A stretch of DNA of 64,000 nucleotides, from assembly GCA_003389385.1 (NCBI GenBank), contig QQVM01000010.1, forward strand, positions 1 through 64,000. Direction: 5' to 3'. The notes below the pieces were generated by a model. The model did not search any database and was not told where the DNA came from. It saw only the letters and a program-made list of their open reading frames with translations. This DNA is from Bacteroidota bacterium (GTDB taxonomy: Bacteria; Bacteroidota; Bacteroidia; AKYH767-A; 2013-40CM-41-45). The translations under genes and the position numbers were made by a program. Positions 62,124 to 64,000 of this stretch are shown here, piece after piece. Position 1 is the first letter of the stretch; each line of letters begins with the position of its first letter.

Positions 62124-63884
62124 ATGGAGATTGCAATTGTACTTGGCCTTTTGCTTGCCGCCATCCTGCTTTTCTCATGGGAAAAAATCACAGTGGATAC
62201 TGTCACGCTGATGATGCTCGTGATACTAATTGCAACTAAAATTCTGACGCCCGCGGAAGCCTTCTCCGGATTCGGATCTGACTTTATCATCATACTCGGT
62301 TCCATATTTGTTATCAGCGGAGCTCTTCAGCAAACCGGAGTATTGGATCTCATAGGATCAAAGCTGTTGAAAGTGGCCAGAACCAACCCCTTGTTCCTTA
62401 TCACATATTCAATGATTGCGGTTGGATTGATGTCGGCATTCATGAATAACACCACCGTAACAGCAATCTTTATTGCACCCATCATCACGGTTGCAAGAAG
62501 GATGAAAGTAAGCCCCTCCAAACTATTAATGCCGGTGGCTTATGCGAGCATACTTGGCGGAACCTGCACACTGATTGGTACCTCCACAAATGTGGCGGTG
62601 AGCGGTTATCTGAAAAACAACGGGTTGGCAGACATTGGCATGTTTGATTTCCTTCCGATAGGATTTGCACTTTTTGTGACGGGATTGCTGTACATGGTTT
62701 TAATTGGAAAGAGACTATTACCCGACATCAAGGAAGAGGGTCTCGCCGAAGAATTCAAGTTGAAAGATTATGTCAGCGAAATCGTTGTGAGCCCAGGCTC
62801 AGAGTTAATTGGCCAGGAAATTTTCAAATCGTCCTTGAATCAAACCGGATTCCGAATACTCAATGTTATAAGAGACGGAAGAAATTTTATGCCAGATTAC
62901 AGCACGCTTATTCACGAAAAGGACATCTTGATTGTTGAAGGAAACATTGATGATCTCATGAAAGTGAAAGAAACCACAGGAATCGACATCCGCGCGGATA
63001 AATTTCCAGAGGCGGCTCTTCAGAGTGAACATATAAAGTTAGCTGAGGTTTTGGTAACACAACAATCGGAGTTTTTAAACGACACCCTGAAGAGGTCAAG
63101 CTTTAGGCAGAAGTACGGATTAGTTGTCCTTGCTATTAACAGGACGGGCCAAACAATTTCACAAAAGCTAGGCAATGTGAAACTGCATGTTGGCGACATT
63201 CTCCTGATTCAAGGTCCTTCGGACAAGATCAACTACCTCAAATCAACCAAAGCACTCACCATACTTGAGGACTTCAAGCCGCTACTTTACAGAAAGAGAA
63301 AAGGAATTCTTACGCTCATTCTATTTATTGCCGGTATAGTGGCAGGTACAACAGGCCTGTTGCCATTATCTGCGTCGTTGTTGATGGCAGCCATTACATT
63401 GATATTATCCAAGATAATAAGTGTTGAAAAAGCATACGAAACAATTGACTGGAGACTTTTAATATTAATTGGGGGGATGACTGCATTTGGTGTTGCAATG
63501 AAAAATTCTGGCTCAGATATTTGGCTGGCCGAAAAAATAGTCAGCTTTTTGCTCCCCTTTGGATTAATTGCCATCATGGCGGGCTTTATTATTTTGACAG
63601 TTTTTCTTACCCAGCCTATGTCAAATGCGGCCGCGGCACTTGTGGTGCTACCAGTAGCCATCGAAACAGCGAATCAAGTAGGCGCAAATCCAGTAGCATT
63701 TGGAATAGCAGTAATGTTATCCGCATCTGTTTCCCTGATCACCCCATTCGAACCTTCATGCATTTTGGTTTGGGGGCCCGGTAAATACAGGTTCTATGAT
63801 TTTTTCAAAACAGGATTTTTGATTACGATTTTGTTGATGGCTGTTTTGCTCATCATGATACCCTGGTACTGGCCACTGAAGTAA
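62124..63884 (+). CDS. SLC13 family permease with two RCK_C/TrkA_C domains
   Basis: A 586-residue sodium/anion symporter-like protein of the ArsB/NhaD/SLC13 superfamily, with about 11 TM helices. The first half contains the TM pore loop AFMNNTTVTAIFIAPI and GGTCTLIGTSTNVAVSGYL; the second half repeats this pattern (SNAAAALVVLPVAIETA). Two RCK_C (TrkA-C) ligand-binding domains lie in the cytoplasmic middle (about residues 210-285 and 305-375). This arrangement is known from sulfate and similar dicarboxylate/sulfate carriers. The ATG at 62124 is preferred over a GTG one codon earlier. Position next to the YeiH gene suggests sulfate or sulfonate transport, but this is inference. Confidence 0.87.
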   Translation: MEIAIVLGLLLAAILLFSWEKITVDTVTLMMLVILIATKILTPAEAFSGFGSDFIIILGSIFVISGALQQTGVLDLIGSKLLKVARTNPLFLITYSMIAVGLMSAFMNNTTVTAIFIAPIITVARRMKVSPSKLLMPVAYASILGGTCTLIGTSTNVAVSGYLKNNGLADIGMFDFLPIGFALFVTGLLYMVLIGKRLLPDIKEEGLAEEFKLKDYVSEIVVSPGSELIGQEIFKSSLNQTGFRILNVIRDGRNFMPDYSTLIHEKDILIVEGNIDDLMKVKETTGIDIRADKFPEAALQSEHIKLAEVLVTQQSEFLNDTLKRSSFRQKYGLVVLAINRTGQTISQKLGNVKLHVGDILLIQGPSDKINYLKSTKALTILEDFKPLLYRKRKGILTLILFIAGIVAGTTGLLPLSASLLMAAITLILSKIISVEKAYETIDWRLLILIGGMTAFGVAMKNSGSDIWLAEKIVSFLLPFGLIAIMAGFIILTVFLTQPMSNAAAALVVLPVAIETANQVGANPVAFGIAVMLSASVSLITPFEPSCILVWGPGKYRFYDFFKTGFLITILLMAVLLIMIPWYWPLK

Positions 63885-63900
63885 GGGCCCGGCCATAATA

Positions 63901-63999
63901 TTATTTTAATCCAAGCGAGTCTAGAGCTCGCTCCGCGTCATTGCGGTATTTTATACCGTCAGAAAATATTTTTTTCAGTAATGGTTGAGCGAGACTGGG
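63901..63999 (-). CDS. C-terminal end of an unidentified protein (partial)
   Basis: On the minus strand, 32 codons and a TAA (63901-63903) are open to the window edge. The peptide starts PSLAQPLLKKIFSDG and ends ALDSLGLK, with a helical, charged character. It looks like a real C-terminus (no low complexity), but the family cannot be named from this fragment. It converges on the SLC13 gene with a 16-base gap. Confidence 0.55.
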   Translation of the reverse strand, partial: PSLAQPLLKKIFSDGIKYRNDAERALDSLGLK

Positions 64000-64000
64000 T

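Overview
The window is chromosomal DNA from a member of the Bacteroidota. The evidence is several type IX secretion (T9SS) substrates with C-terminal YPNP-type sorting domains, a TonB-dependent receptor with a CarboxypepD_reg-like N-terminus, a Bacteroidota-style exbB-exbD-exbD-tonB cluster that runs on into a PstS-like and a TPR gene, promoters of the TAnnTTTG (-7) type with an ATTG/TTTG -33 element, and almost no Shine-Dalgarno sequences. Order and family cannot be fixed from sequence alone; the TonB cluster layout suggests a Chitinophagales/Sphingobacteriales-like lineage. There are no insertion sequences, prophage or CRISPR array. Gene content is mostly housekeeping and envelope functions.

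Layout. 0-5.8 kb: four secreted T9SS proteins, the first cut by the window edge and ending in a near-identical copy of the end of the second. 5.8-8.4 kb: dusB, a CPBP protease, tRNA-Ser(GGA) and a 125-bp tandem repeat rich in hairpins. 8.5-19 kb: TonB-dependent receptor, AAA ATPase, NRDE protein, msrB, SRPBCC protein, ansA, TatD nuclease, GT9 glycosyltransferase, acyl-CoA thioesterase and kup. 19-22 kb: mnmG and a methyltransferase, with two parS-like (ParB-binding) sites 0.9 kb apart. 22-28 kb: a signalling cluster (receiver-kinase, CheR, large hybrid kinase with three receivers). 28-34 kb: a 1417-residue PKD/T9SS protein and an ABC-2 exporter. 34-38.6 kb: a LytTR response regulator and HisKA_2 kinase pair, then an NSS symporter with a 48-residue partner that automated gene calling easily misses. 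38.8-44.7 kb: the TonB energy-transduction operon. 44.9-49.7 kb: nuoL-nuoM-nuoN without the rest of complex I. 50-64 kb: a beta-lactamase-like serine hydrolase, M28 peptidase, rpiB, nadA with a repeat protein, RNase R, a coiled-coil membrane protein, a thioredoxin, a YeiH-type and an SLC13-type transporter, and the 3' end of one more gene.

How it works together. The ExbB/ExbD/TonB operon would energise receptors such as the one at 8.6-11 kb. The T9SS proteins need secretion machinery encoded elsewhere. NuoLMN are the proton-pumping membrane arm of an NADH dehydrogenase whose other subunits must also lie elsewhere. The parS pair beside mnmG suggests that this region is in the origin-proximal part of the chromosome. 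I found no clearly new multi-gene defence or biosynthetic system. The points most worth following are the parS pair, the 125-bp hairpin repeat, the small NSS partner protein with its enlarged transporter, the isolated nuoLMN unit, and a perfect LacI-type operator upstream of rpiB.
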